Positions 29,589 through 37,573 of a stretch of 64,000 bases of DNA are shown one piece after another. This DNA is from Paraburkholderia phytofirmans PsJN. GTDB taxonomy: Bacteria; Pseudomonadota; Gammaproteobacteria; Burkholderiales; Burkholderiaceae. Where the stretch lies: assembly GCF_000020125.1 (NCBI RefSeq), contig NC_010681.1:1178001-1242000 (forward strand), written 5' to 3'. The notes under the pieces are model-generated. The model did not search any database. It saw only the letters and a program-made list of their open reading frames with translations, and was not told where the DNA came from. The position numbers were made by a program, and so were the translations under genes. How positions within the stretch are numbered: the stretch's first letter is position 1; each line of letters begins with the position of its first letter.

Positions 29589-31606
29589 TGGCGGCCGATA
29601 TCCCAGGCAACACTTCTTCATCCGTCGACAAGGCGGTGTTCACGGTCGTGATTACACGACCGGCCGGTCAGTCGAACGAACTGATCGCGCGGCTCGCCGC
29701 CGCCGGCATCGCCACGCTCGACTTTCCGCTGATCGACATCGCCCCTGTCATTGACGACGCGCCGTTGCGCGCCGCGTTGGCCTCGCTCGAACGCTATGCG
29801 CTCGTCGTGTTCGTGTCGCCGAATGCGGTCGATCACGCCTTCGCTCAGAGCGACTCGATCTGGCCGCATGCGTTGCCGATCGGCGTGGTCGGGCCGGGCA
29901 GCGTGCAGGCGCTCGCGCGCCATGGCGTCGCCGCACCGGCGTACAACGTGATCAGCCCGCCGTCCGGTTCGGATGAAGACACCGCGCGCTTCGATTCCGA
30001 AGGTCTGTTCGCCGCGATCGATGCGGCGCTCGGCGCAACCAGTCTCGAAGGCAAGCGCGTGCTGATCGTGCGCGGCGACGGCGGACGCGAGTGGCTCGCC
30101 GAGCGTCTGCGCGAAGCCGGCGCCGAGGTCGACACGGTCGCGGCATACCGGCGCCTCGTGCCGGAACCGTCGATCGGCGCCTGGGCGCGCGTGCACGAGT
30201 TGCTCGCAGGCGTGCCGCACGCGTGGCTGCTCACCAGTTCCGAAGGTGTGCGCAACCTGAACGAACTGGCGCACGACCACCTCACCGCCGACGAGATCGC
30301 GCAGCTCAAACGCGCCGCGCTCGTCACGCCGCATCCCCGTATCGCGCAGACCGCGCGGGCATTGGGTTTTGATAGCATGACGGTGTCCGGCGCGGGCGAT
30401 GAGCGCATTGCCCGCGCCTTGATTGCCGCCGTCCCGGCCGTCGTCCAACCGGTATCGTCCAACCCGGCTCATTCACCGGCTAAATCACGCATGACTGAAA
30501 CGAACGCATCCACGAACGCTTCACCCCAGCCGGCCGCGACCACTGCGTTGCCGCCGAATCAACCCTTCACGCCCTACGAAGCGCAAAAGCGCCATAGCGC
30601 GAGCGGACCGCTGCTGTGGTTTGTCGTCGTGATCATTGCTTGTGCCGCGGGCGTGGGCGGCTATGCGCTCAATCGCAAGGTGGAGCGTACGGAGCAGCAG
30701 CTCGCGCAGCGCCAGCAAGCCAACGACACGCAGACCAACGAACTGCGCATCAAGACGGAGCAGGCGCTCGCCACGGTGCATCAGTCGGAATCGCAGGTTG
30801 CGCAACTCGAAGGCAAGCTCGCCGATGCGCAGACCTCGCAGCAGGCGCTGCAACAGCAATATGCGGATCTCGCGCGCAATCGCGACGACTGGACGCTCGC
30901 CGAAGTCGGCCAGATGCTCTCCGCCGCCAGCCAGCAGTTGCAGCTCACCGGCAACACGCAGCTTGCGTTGTTCGCGCTGCAAAGCGCCGACACGCGTCTC
31001 GCCGCCTCGGACAGTCCGCAAGCGGTCGCCGTGCGCAAGGCCATCGCGCAGGACATCGACAAGCTGAAGGCCGCGCCTTCCACCGATCTCACGGGCATGG
31101 CCATCAAGCTCGACAACGCAATCGACCAGGTCGACAACCTGCCGCTCTCCGGCGAAGCACCGATTGCCCACGCCACGCCGCAAGCCGCGACCTGGGCCGA
31201 CACGGCCAAGGTGGCCGCGGCCACCGGCGAGCCGCGCTGGAAAGTGTGGTGGCGTGAAGTGAGCACCGGCATCGGCCAGCAGTTGACGAGCCTCGTGCAG
31301 GTGCGCCGCATCGACAACGCCGACGCGATGCTGGTCACGCCCGATCAGGGCTACTTCGTGCGCGAGAATCTCAAGCTGCGTTTGCTGTCGGCGCGTCTCG
31401 CCTTGCTCTCGCGCAACGAGACCACGCTGAAGTCCGACCTTCAGGCGGCGCAGAATGCGCTCACGCGTTACTTCGACAACTCGTCGAAGAAAACGCAGAC
31501 CGTGACCGATCTCGTCAAGCAGGTGGAAGCGGGCTCGGCCGCGGTTGAATTGCCGAATCTGAACACGAGCCTGCAGGCCGTCAATCAATACCGGAGCCGA
31601 GGTTAA
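29588..31606 (+). CDS. hemDX: Uroporphyrinogen-III synthase fused to HemX-type membrane protein
   Basis: A 672-residue fusion. Residues 1 to about 275 are HemD, which cyclises hydroxymethylbilane to uroporphyrinogen III (TRPAGQSNELI, VFVSPNAVDHAF, LTSSEGVRNL). A Thr/Ala/Pro linker follows, then one transmembrane helix (GPLLWFVVVIIACAAGVGGYAL), a coiled coil and the periplasmic HemX domain. Such fusions occur in Burkholderia and are sometimes misnamed uroporphyrin-III methyltransferase; no methyltransferase motif is present. The ATG at 29588 shares its A with the hemC stop (TGATG); a GTG three bases earlier is possible. Confidence 0.93.
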   Translation: MAADIPGNTSSSVDKAVFTVVITRPAGQSNELIARLAAAGIATLDFPLIDIAPVIDDAPLRAALASLERYALVVFVSPNAVDHAFAQSDSIWPHALPIGVVGPGSVQALARHGVAAPAYNVISPPSGSDEDTARFDSEGLFAAIDAALGATSLEGKRVLIVRGDGGREWLAERLREAGAEVDTVAAYRRLVPEPSIGAWARVHELLAGVPHAWLLTSSEGVRNLNELAHDHLTADEIAQLKRAALVTPHPRIAQTARALGFDSMTVSGAGDERIARALIAAVPAVVQPVSSNPAHSPAKSRMTETNASTNASPQPAATTALPPNQPFTPYEAQKRHSASGPLLWFVVVIIACAAGVGGYALNRKVERTEQQLAQRQQANDTQTNELRIKTEQALATVHQSESQVAQLEGKLADAQTSQQALQQQYADLARNRDDWTLAEVGQMLSAASQQLQLTGNTQLALFALQSADTRLAASDSPQAVAVRKAIAQDIDKLKAAPSTDLTGMAIKLDNAIDQVDNLPLSGEAPIAHATPQAATWADTAKVAAATGEPRWKVWWREVSTGIGQQLTSLVQVRRIDNADAMLVTPDQGYFVRENLKLRLLSARLALLSRNETTLKSDLQAAQNALTRYFDNSSKKTQTVTDLVKQVEAGSAAVELPNLNTSLQAVNQYRSRG

Positions 31607-31608
31607 TC

Positions 31609-32799
31609 ATGGCGATCCGGGGACTTCTATGGCTTGCGTTGCTGTTCGTCATCGCGGTGGTGCTGGCGGTGGTTGGGCGCTTCGACATGGGACAGGTGCT
31701 GCTGATCTATCCGCCGTACCGCGTCGATATATCGCTGAACCTGTTCGTGGTCGGGTTGGTGGTGCTGTTCATCCTGATCTATGCGCTGCTGCGCATCTTC
31801 CGCAATATCTGGCGCATGCCGCAGCGGGTGGCTGCTTATCGCGCTCGCTCGCGTGTGGCGAAAGCGCATGCGGCGTTGCGCGATGCGATCGGCAATCTGT
31901 ACGCCGGGCGTTTTTCGCGTGCTGAGAAAGCCGCCAAGGATGCGCTCGCGAATGGCGACAACAAGGGCGCGGCGGGTTTGATCGCGGCTACGGCGGCGCA
32001 TCGTATGCATGAATATGCGCGGCGCGACGAGTGGCTTTCGCAGATCGACGAGGCTGACTGGCAAGACGCACGTCTGATGGCCACCGCCGATATGCGCGCT
32101 GATGGCCGCGACGCGGACGGCGCATTGACCGCGCTGACGCAAATGCAATCACAGGGCGGGCGACGTATTCACGCTCAGCAGATCATGTTGCGCGCACAGC
32201 AGCAGTTGAAGAACTGGGGCGAAGTGCTCAAGCTCGTCAAGACGCTGGAAAAGCGTGAGGCGATTCATCCGGCGGTGGCGGTGCGTTTGCGCCAGCTCGC
32301 GGCGGAAAACCTGTTGCGTGACCGGCGTCACAATGCCGATGCGCTGCTGGAGTTGTGGAATTCGTTGTCGGCTACTGAGCGTCATTCACCGCGGCTCGCG
32401 GATCTTGCTGCGGAGTTGCTGGTGGCGCTGAATCGTCCGCAGGAAGCGCGCAAGATCGTCGAGGAAGCGCTCGCGCAGAATTGGGATGCGCGCTTGTTGC
32501 GTCGGTATCCGGATACGGCGGGCGGCGACGCACTGCCGTTGATTCAGAAGGCCGAAGGGTGGCAGAAGGATCGTCCGGAAGATGCGGACTTGATGTTCGC
32601 GCTGGGGCGCTTGTGTCTGCACCAGCAGTTGTGGGGTAAGGCGCAGTCGTTCCTTGAGCGCGCGCTGAAACTCGCGGATAACGAGACGCTGAAGATTCGC
32701 TCGCATCGTGCGTTGGCGCGGCTGCATGAGCAGCTTGGCGATGCGGAAAAGGCGAGCCAGCATTATCGGGAAAGTGCGTTGGCGATGAATATTGTTTGA
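31609..32799 (+). CDS. hemY: HemY-type membrane protein with TPR repeats
   Basis: A 396-residue inner-membrane protein of the proteobacterial HemY family (not the Gram-positive protoporphyrinogen oxidase of that name). Two N-terminal helices (LWLALLFVIAVVLAVVGRF and LNLFVVGLVVLFILIYALLRIF) are followed by an array of TPR-like helices through the C-terminus. It starts two bases after the hemDX stop, completing the hemC-hemDX-hemY operon. The family is linked to haem synthesis, but its biochemical role is unproven. Confidence 0.9.
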   Translation: MAIRGLLWLALLFVIAVVLAVVGRFDMGQVLLIYPPYRVDISLNLFVVGLVVLFILIYALLRIFRNIWRMPQRVAAYRARSRVAKAHAALRDAIGNLYAGRFSRAEKAAKDALANGDNKGAAGLIAATAAHRMHEYARRDEWLSQIDEADWQDARLMATADMRADGRDADGALTALTQMQSQGGRRIHAQQIMLRAQQQLKNWGEVLKLVKTLEKREAIHPAVAVRLRQLAAENLLRDRRHNADALLELWNSLSATERHSPRLADLAAELLVALNRPQEARKIVEEALAQNWDARLLRRYPDTAGGDALPLIQKAEGWQKDRPEDADLMFALGRLCLHQQLWGKAQSFLERALKLADNETLKIRSHRALARLHEQLGDAEKASQHYRESALAMNIV

Positions 32800-32870
32800 G
32801 GGTTTTTGGGGCGGCGCGTTTGTTGTTAACTCGCTGTTTTGAGAGCTTGAAATTGCTGGTAGATGAGGTG

Positions 32871-32902
32871 ATGGCCGCAGCGGATGCTGCGGCCATTTTT
32901 TT
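32871..32902 (+). terminator. Intrinsic terminator of the hemCDXY operon
   Basis: ATGGCCGCAG and CTGCGGCCAT form a perfect 10-bp stem with a 6-nt loop, followed by TTTTTTT. It lies 72 bp after hemY. Confidence 0.92.
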
Positions 32903-32950
32903 ATTCATGCTTCACGCTGGGCCTGTTTTGTTGGTGCTTGATTTGATCGC

Positions 32951-33418
32951 TTAGTGCGGTGCAGTGGACGGTTGTTGCACGGCGGTGGAGGACAACTTGA
33001 TCATCGCGCTTTTCGTGGATGGTTTTTTGCGGGGCGAAGCGTTTGATTCTTCGTTGAGCGCTTTTGCTCTTTGCGATGCTTCAGCTAGCAGGTTCGTCGC
33101 GTGCTGCGCTGTGATGCGGCTGCGCGGGATGCCCTTCGCGTCGAGTGCAATCACCTGGAATAACTCGCGGTCGGATTCGAGTTCCTGCTGGTACTGCTCG
33201 GCCGTGTCTACCAGCAATTCGAGCAGCGTTCGGTGACGCTTTCTTTCTTCGTGGGTAATCGCAGGATTTCTAACTATTGAGGACGCAAGTGTGATCAAGG
33301 TTTCCAGTTGATTTGCCTGCCGGTCGCATAAATCGAATGCGGAAAGGGCTAGTTTTTCGTACTGGAGTGCGTCGACTGGGGGGCGCGAAGATGGTTGATT
33401 TTTGACGGACCTGGTCAT
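32951..33418 (-). CDS. Hypothetical protein, helical (155 aa)
   Basis: I do not recognise the family. The sequence is polar and predicted helical, with a central QLETLITLASSIVRNP and a run of charged heptads (HRTLLELLVDTAEQYQQELESD) and a basic, low-complexity C-terminus. Start 33418 has AGGAG eight bases upstream, and is preferred to an upstream in-frame start at 33457. The gene is preceded by a long, elaborately folded leader (33496-33627), an unusual feature for so small a gene and a hint of RNA-level control. It marks the left edge of the accessory region. Confidence 0.65.
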   Translation of the reverse strand: MTRSVKNQPSSRPPVDALQYEKLALSAFDLCDRQANQLETLITLASSIVRNPAITHEERKRHRTLLELLVDTAEQYQQELESDRELFQVIALDAKGIPRSRITAQHATNLLAEASQRAKALNEESNASPRKKPSTKSAMIKLSSTAVQQPSTAPH

Positions 33419-33495
33419 GGTGCGATCTCCTGTTGATTCTTTGGGTCGCCCGGACACGCATCTTTGGGGGGAGGGTGAGCGGGCACGTGGCAGGG

Positions 33496-33627
33496 TGACA
33501 GACCGGTGTTACGTCAAGCCGGCGAGCCTCGCGGCTCCCCTACCAAGGCCCGCCCATTGAATATAGACGTGCAGAGATAGACGCACTCCCGCCTGAGCGG
33601 GGTGCGGACGTAACAAACAGGCTGTCA
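33496..33627 (-). ncRNA. Candidate structured cis-regulatory leader RNA
   Basis: Reading the minus strand: TGACAG (33627-33622) pairs with CTGTCA (33501-33496); after a small internal loop TGTTACGTC (33615-33607) pairs with GACGTAACA (33515-33507). Inside sit two strong hairpins, CGCACCCCGC-TCAG-GCGGGAGTGCG (33606-33582) and GAGCC-GCGA-GGCTC (33537-33524), joined by about 44 nt. The result is a closed multi-branch fold 78 nt before the start codon at 33418. A TATAAT-like -10 lies at 33668-33663, so this would be part of a 5' UTR of about 240 nt. Confidence 0.6.
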
Positions 33628-33961
33628 TTCCTGGTCGTTGGGTGTCTCCCGACGACTTGATAATTATAAGGGAGCGGGGCTGTCTCGGATTTGGTTTTGG
33701 GGGGTAAATGGTGGGATGGCCGAAGGGATAAGGGGGAGTAGGGCGGGAGGTTAACCGCCCGGTGCCTTGCCTATTTCCGATTCGACTTCGTAGTTGTGAC
33801 TTCTGGCGCTCCTTCCGATCGTGGTCGCGCGAGTAGCCGGGAGGGAAGCGCGGGGACTGAAATCGACCCAAAGCAGTCCTTCGACAGCCTCGTTAGCAGA
33901 CGTAGCGAAAGCGGACCAATAGGTCGGCGTTAGCCAGCGATAACGAGGACCGCAATTTATA
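33628..33961. other. Intergenic DNA upstream of the structured leader
   Basis: No gene is credible. It holds the probable -10 of the leader RNA (33663-33668, minus) and a 20-bp sequence (33850-33869) that recurs exactly at 44774-44793. The rest resembles decayed intergenic DNA. Confidence 0.4.
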
Positions 33962-33987
33962 ACCCGGCGCGAAGGGCCGCACCGGGT
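33962..33987 (-). terminator. Hairpin after rloB-like gene
   Basis: On the minus strand ACCCGG and CCGGGT arms with nearly complementary GCG/CGC inside form a stem directly after the RloB-like stop, followed by TTATAAATT. The T-run is weak, so termination is only probable. Confidence 0.5.
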
Positions 33988-33993
33988 CGGTGC

Positions 33994-34647
33994 TCATAAC
34001 AACGGCCTCAACTCTGCAGGTAATTGAGAAGGAAGAGCCTTGCTAGCAATAGCCTTCCACAGTTGATAAACCCGCGTCGTCGGTCCGGTAGGGTTGTCTC
34101 CACCATCCACCGATTGATCTAATCTCTCCGCCCGAGCACAAGCGGTTGCAACGGTTGACAGCGGGAATTTGGCCATGTCGAGGCGGGTCTTGTTATACCG
34201 CCCCAGTGTGTCCCGAAGCAACTGTTCTGTCGCGGCCGCGTTGCGCAAGCCGGTAACCGCAGAACCATCGACGTGGTGAAGCAACAGCCACAGTTCAAAT
34301 GAAGGCTTGCTAAGCGCTACGTTCATACCCTTCTGCTTGGCCTCCCCAATCGCGCCGAGAAACGTTCCTATATGGTTGTCCCGAGTGCAATGATCGGTGT
34401 CCAGCAGCATCCATAGCTCATCGTCGTCTTCGTGGTCAAACTTGCTTAATCGATCGAGAACATGCGGCGCGGCCGATGTTCCGTCGATCGTTGGCACAAC
34501 GTGAATTTGGATTCTGGGAATGGAAAAAGAGTCGAAATACTGCTTCGGTGCGTAGGTATCATCGCACGCAATAATGAACAACCGGTCGTCACGAAGTGTT
34601 TCCTCGCCCCGTTTTAGCGGTCTAGGTTTCCGTTCGAAAAGGCTCAT
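33994..34647 (-). CDS. RloB/AbiLii-like protein of a two-gene phage-defence candidate
   Basis: A 217-residue protein with the RloB domain, the effector-like partner of RloA ATPases and homologous to lactococcal AbiLii (abortive infection). Recognisable parts are LLDTDHC (81-87, acidic pair Asp83/Asp85), the hallmark SKPSFELWLLLH (113-124) and the YNK motif. In typical family members the first motif reads CEGEKTEPxYF; here it is CDDTYAPKQYF (28-38), so the first Glu is Asp and the second position is Tyr. Activity could be altered. The ATG overlaps the ATPase stop (TGATG), so both proteins are made together. Confidence 0.75.
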   Translation of the reverse strand: MSLFERKPRPLKRGEETLRDDRLFIIACDDTYAPKQYFDSFSIPRIQIHVVPTIDGTSAAPHVLDRLSKFDHEDDDELWMLLDTDHCTRDNHIGTFLGAIGEAKQKGMNVALSKPSFELWLLLHHVDGSAVTGLRNAAATEQLLRDTLGRYNKTRLDMAKFPLSTVATACARAERLDQSVDGGDNPTGPTTRVYQLWKAIASKALPSQLPAELRPLL

Positions 34648-36017
34648 CAGACGTTACCTCGCTCGACAAGCATCCGATCGAGGTTGCCGAGGAACGGGAC
34701 GGCTCCGAAACGCCCTTGGAGATAATGCTTTCGAATTTCCAAATCCTTCCGCACGCGAAAATCTGTCAGGGGATAAATGTGCGTCTCGGATGTCGCGCTT
34801 TTTTCCACGAACCAGATCTCATCCCTTCTCAGCAAATCCAAGTCAAGCAGATTCGATTCATGCGTTGTGATAATAATTTGGTGCCTGTCCGCCTTGCAGG
34901 ACTCAAGGAAGAATTGCAAAAATTTCCAGATCAGCATCGGATGCATACTACGGTCTATTTCGTCGATAAAATAAACGGCACCGCTATCGTCGTCATGATT
35001 CAACGCTGGCATCAAACTTAACAGGCGCCGAGTTCCATCAGATTCATCTGCGAGGTCGAGCTGCGCGACGCTGCCCGGCGCATATTCATGCGCGGCTTGG
35101 ACACTGATGCGGTAGTAATGATGAGCGTCTGTTTTCTCGATGAGCAGTTCGCCCCGCTCCGCCATATCCACGACAGCCGTATTGTGTGGGCTCTTGGATA
35201 CATCTTGAATCACTCGTTCAGCGACGGTTTCGGGCAGAATCGCGCGGAGCTCCTCCTCGGTAATTTCCGTCTTTTGGACGCTCAGATGATCCACCCCAGT
35301 TGACGATGACTTGAGGAAGGTTCCAGCAAACGTCAGAAATTTGGGATCCGAGCTCAGAAGATGACCCAATGGTGCAATGGATTGCGTCGGGTCAATTAGT
35401 TTTAAACCTTCCAAAAACCAATCAATAATCGAAGCGAGTTCCGAGCCGATATCGTCTTCGTCAAGAGTAGCTCTAATTGTCGCCAGAAACGACTGGTTTT
35501 GCGGGCCTCCGACCGTAACAAGAGCAGACAGCTTCTCATTTACCGACTTGAGATAGTCGCCTTCAATCTGCACTCGACCGTTTTCGTCGGTGGCTCGCTC
35601 GTAAAGAACCCGCTCTTTGTTGCCGGTGATTTTCACGAGCCATTCCTGAACGATCTTGTGATCGTCGATCCTGAAGCCAAATCGGTAGAGTTGTTCGCGC
35701 ACGATGAACTGCAAATCGAAGCTTGACGGCTCCTCGCTCGCGCCTCCGAATCGGAATGCCTCACGGCCCGTGCCAGTATTCTTTTTCCTGGGCCTGAGGG
35801 CCACCGACTTGAAATACTTCAACGCCTTGAACAAATTAGATTTGCCCGCGCCGTTTGCCCCATATAAGACTGCAGTTTTTAACACTTTCTCTTCTGAGTC
35901 AGGGACCGCGATCGCGTGCCCCTCGTGGCTCCCGGCGTGCCGGCTGCTAGCAACGAGCGATAGCGTTTGCTCAACTCTGAATGATCGGAAGTTTTCAACT
36001 GAAAAGGAAACTAACAT
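34647..36017 (-). CDS. RloA/AbiLi-like AAA (ABC-type) ATPase
   Basis: A 456-residue SMC/OLD-like ATPase. It has an N-terminal LVSFSVENFRSF, Walker A GANGAGKS (53-60), a long helical insert (about 150-290), an ABC-type signature ESDGT (325-329), Walker B VYFIDEID (348-355, Glu353) and a His loop TTHES near 398. Such ATPases sense or gate a partner nuclease-like subunit; here the partner is the RloB-like gene one base downstream. Base composition is visibly lower in GC than the flanking core genes, consistent with acquisition. A nested inverted repeat precedes the start codon. Confidence 0.82.
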   Translation of the reverse strand: MLVSFSVENFRSFRVEQTLSLVASSRHAGSHEGHAIAVPDSEEKVLKTAVLYGANGAGKSNLFKALKYFKSVALRPRKKNTGTGREAFRFGGASEEPSSFDLQFIVREQLYRFGFRIDDHKIVQEWLVKITGNKERVLYERATDENGRVQIEGDYLKSVNEKLSALVTVGGPQNQSFLATIRATLDEDDIGSELASIIDWFLEGLKLIDPTQSIAPLGHLLSSDPKFLTFAGTFLKSSSTGVDHLSVQKTEITEEELRAILPETVAERVIQDVSKSPHNTAVVDMAERGELLIEKTDAHHYYRISVQAAHEYAPGSVAQLDLADESDGTRRLLSLMPALNHDDDSGAVYFIDEIDRSMHPMLIWKFLQFFLESCKADRHQIIITTHESNLLDLDLLRRDEIWFVEKSATSETHIYPLTDFRVRKDLEIRKHYLQGRFGAVPFLGNLDRMLVERGNV

Positions 36018-36474
36018 TTTGCACCTGTGATGTTTTCACGCTGAAGGCTTGAAAATTCGGGGCCATCATCAAGGAAATTTGCCCCAACCGTGAAACTTTC
36101 ACAACATGGTACTACATTGGCTGGATGCGTAGGTCTGGTTGCGCGCGCCAGCGTCGCAGATTGCCATCTTGGGTATGCGAGGAGCAGTTCGGGGCGAACG
36201 CATCGGTGGGCGCGCGGGGCCGCACTGGTGGGCGCAGAACGGCGCCCGGCTGTTGCCGGGCCCGCTAATGGGCGTCAACGATCCAGGCGGCAACGGCCAA
36301 GGACCGCTTCTGGCCGAATCCGGGCCGACGACGAACGCACCAAACCGACCCCGAGCGGACAATCGGCGCTCCCGTTAACGGACAATCGCAGGCTTAGCTG
36401 GCCGCCTGGCCGAGTAGATACGGTCGTCACGTTCATAAGTCGCTTTCCGGAATCGACGGAAGTGGTGTACGTGT
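36018..36474. other. 457-bp intergenic region upstream of the defence pair
   Basis: Besides the nested inverted repeat at 36033-36095, I see only GC-rich DNA without a convincing ORF; frames here lack ribosome sites and protein-like composition. The change from the AT-richer flanking genes suggests patchwork origin. Confidence 0.4.
36033..36095. repeat. Nested inverted repeats upstream of the RloA-like gene
   Basis: TTTCACG (36034-36040) is complementary to CGTGAAA (36089-36095); inside it GGGGC (36059-36063) pairs with GCCCC (36081-36085). The element lies 16-78 bp before the start codon and may be an operator or leader hairpin. Confidence 0.45.
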
Positions 36475-37032
36475 TCAATGACTCTGCTTAGCCGTTGTCG
36501 ATGTGTCGGTTGTCTGCAACCCATGTCGTCGGAGGACAATGGAGACCACCATCCACATTTGATTATTCACCTGTTGCGATAGCTTTGCCATATACGCCGT
36601 AGTGCTACTGTCGCGCATCGCAATGCCCCATCTTTGCATGACAGGATCTTGCATTATCGTTATTAGATGCCTGAGTTCATCGTCCGAGAATTTCGCGCTT
36701 TCAACGAAGTGTCTTGTTAGAAGAGCTTGCTCGCCGTACCCGGGCTTTATTCTGTTTGAAATAATGCCGTTGACATCAGCACGGATAGATCCCCATGTGT
36801 TGTCCGGAATCCCTGGATTGAACTTCCTCGATGCATCAATCTGATATCCAGCTGTTGTCTTTTCCATGGCAGCTGGATCTCCATGCTCGGTCAACGCAAC
36901 AACTCTATCGATCAAAGCATCGGTAGTTGTGTTGGTCTGTGCGGAAGCGTTTACGGGCTCGCAGAGAAAGGCGAGGAGTAGCGGAGTCACAATACCCGCC
37001 GCCCGTCGAGAAATAGCAAATTTTTGTATCAT
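36475..37032 (-). CDS. Exported hypothetical protein (185 aa), DUF2059-like features
   Basis: The N-terminus MIQKFAISRRAAGIVTPLLLAFLCEPVNASAQ contains a signal peptide (residues 1 to about 30). The C-terminal FSDDELRHLITIMQDPVMQRW resembles the helix pattern of DUF2059 proteins (DELxxLIxFxxSPxGxK), but the match is partial. A TTG at 37050 is an alternative start. GC is lower than in core genes. It has no clear partner; it lies between the defence pair and two further orphan genes on the same strand. Confidence 0.65.
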   Translation of the reverse strand: MIQKFAISRRAAGIVTPLLLAFLCEPVNASAQTNTTTDALIDRVVALTEHGDPAAMEKTTAGYQIDASRKFNPGIPDNTWGSIRADVNGIISNRIKPGYGEQALLTRHFVESAKFSDDELRHLITIMQDPVMQRWGIAMRDSSTTAYMAKLSQQVNNQMWMVVSIVLRRHGLQTTDTSTTAKQSH

Positions 37033-37138
37033 ATTCTTCAAAATCGCCAACTAGTCGATTGCCGCCGCCGCGCCGATTGTCGACTATCGAGACGACTGAC
37101 TCGGCGGGCGTGCCACTCATTTGAAGGCTGCCTATTTG

Positions 37139-37414
37139 TCAGCACTTGGCTGCGATCATAGCCCCGGTCTTGGTGTCTACGTATTGTTCCAGCCACTGTC
37201 GCGCGTCGCCGAGATAGGTGTATTCGAGGTCCGGGTAATCAGCCGCGTATTTCCGTCCCAGCGGCTTCTTCAGCCATACATTCACGTTTGGCATTGGCCA
37301 ACCACTGCTGATTTCGACCATAGCGTTACCGATGCAAAGCTCGGCGTCGAGTATCTCGCGAAGAGGGCCGCTGAGACGAGGCAAGATAACCGAAAAATTG
37401 TAGTCGTGAATCAT
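37139..37414 (-). CDS. Hypothetical protein (91 aa)
   Basis: From ATG 37414 the product reads MIHDYNFSVILPRLSGPL, then a Trp/Pro-rich middle (SSGWPMPNVNVWLKK) and a polar C-terminus ending IAAKC. I recognise no family. The frame is open for 50 more codons upstream, but those are Arg-rich and look like a shadow. Size and position next to other orphan genes would fit an immunity-type or cargo gene; that is only a guess. Confidence 0.45.
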   Translation of the reverse strand: MIHDYNFSVILPRLSGPLREILDAELCIGNAMVEISSGWPMPNVNVWLKKPLGRKYAADYPDLEYTYLGDARQWLEQYVDTKTGAMIAAKC

Positions 37415-37573
37415 GGGCGTCCGGAGGCTTGGGCATAGAACCAGGGCAGATTGTCGACGATCTATGTTGCTTCGTCGACCGTCGCTTTCTTGGCCGAACT
37501 GAGCGCGAGGACGGGCTCTGATCGACCCTGCGCGGTCGTATGATGCCACCCAACATCGGGCCTTCAAATCGAA

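Noticed and set aside
36090..36491. Plus-strand frame of 133 codons upstream of the defence operon
   Set aside because: Arg/Gly-rich, no homology pattern, and it ends in sequence that belongs to the next gene's 3' side.
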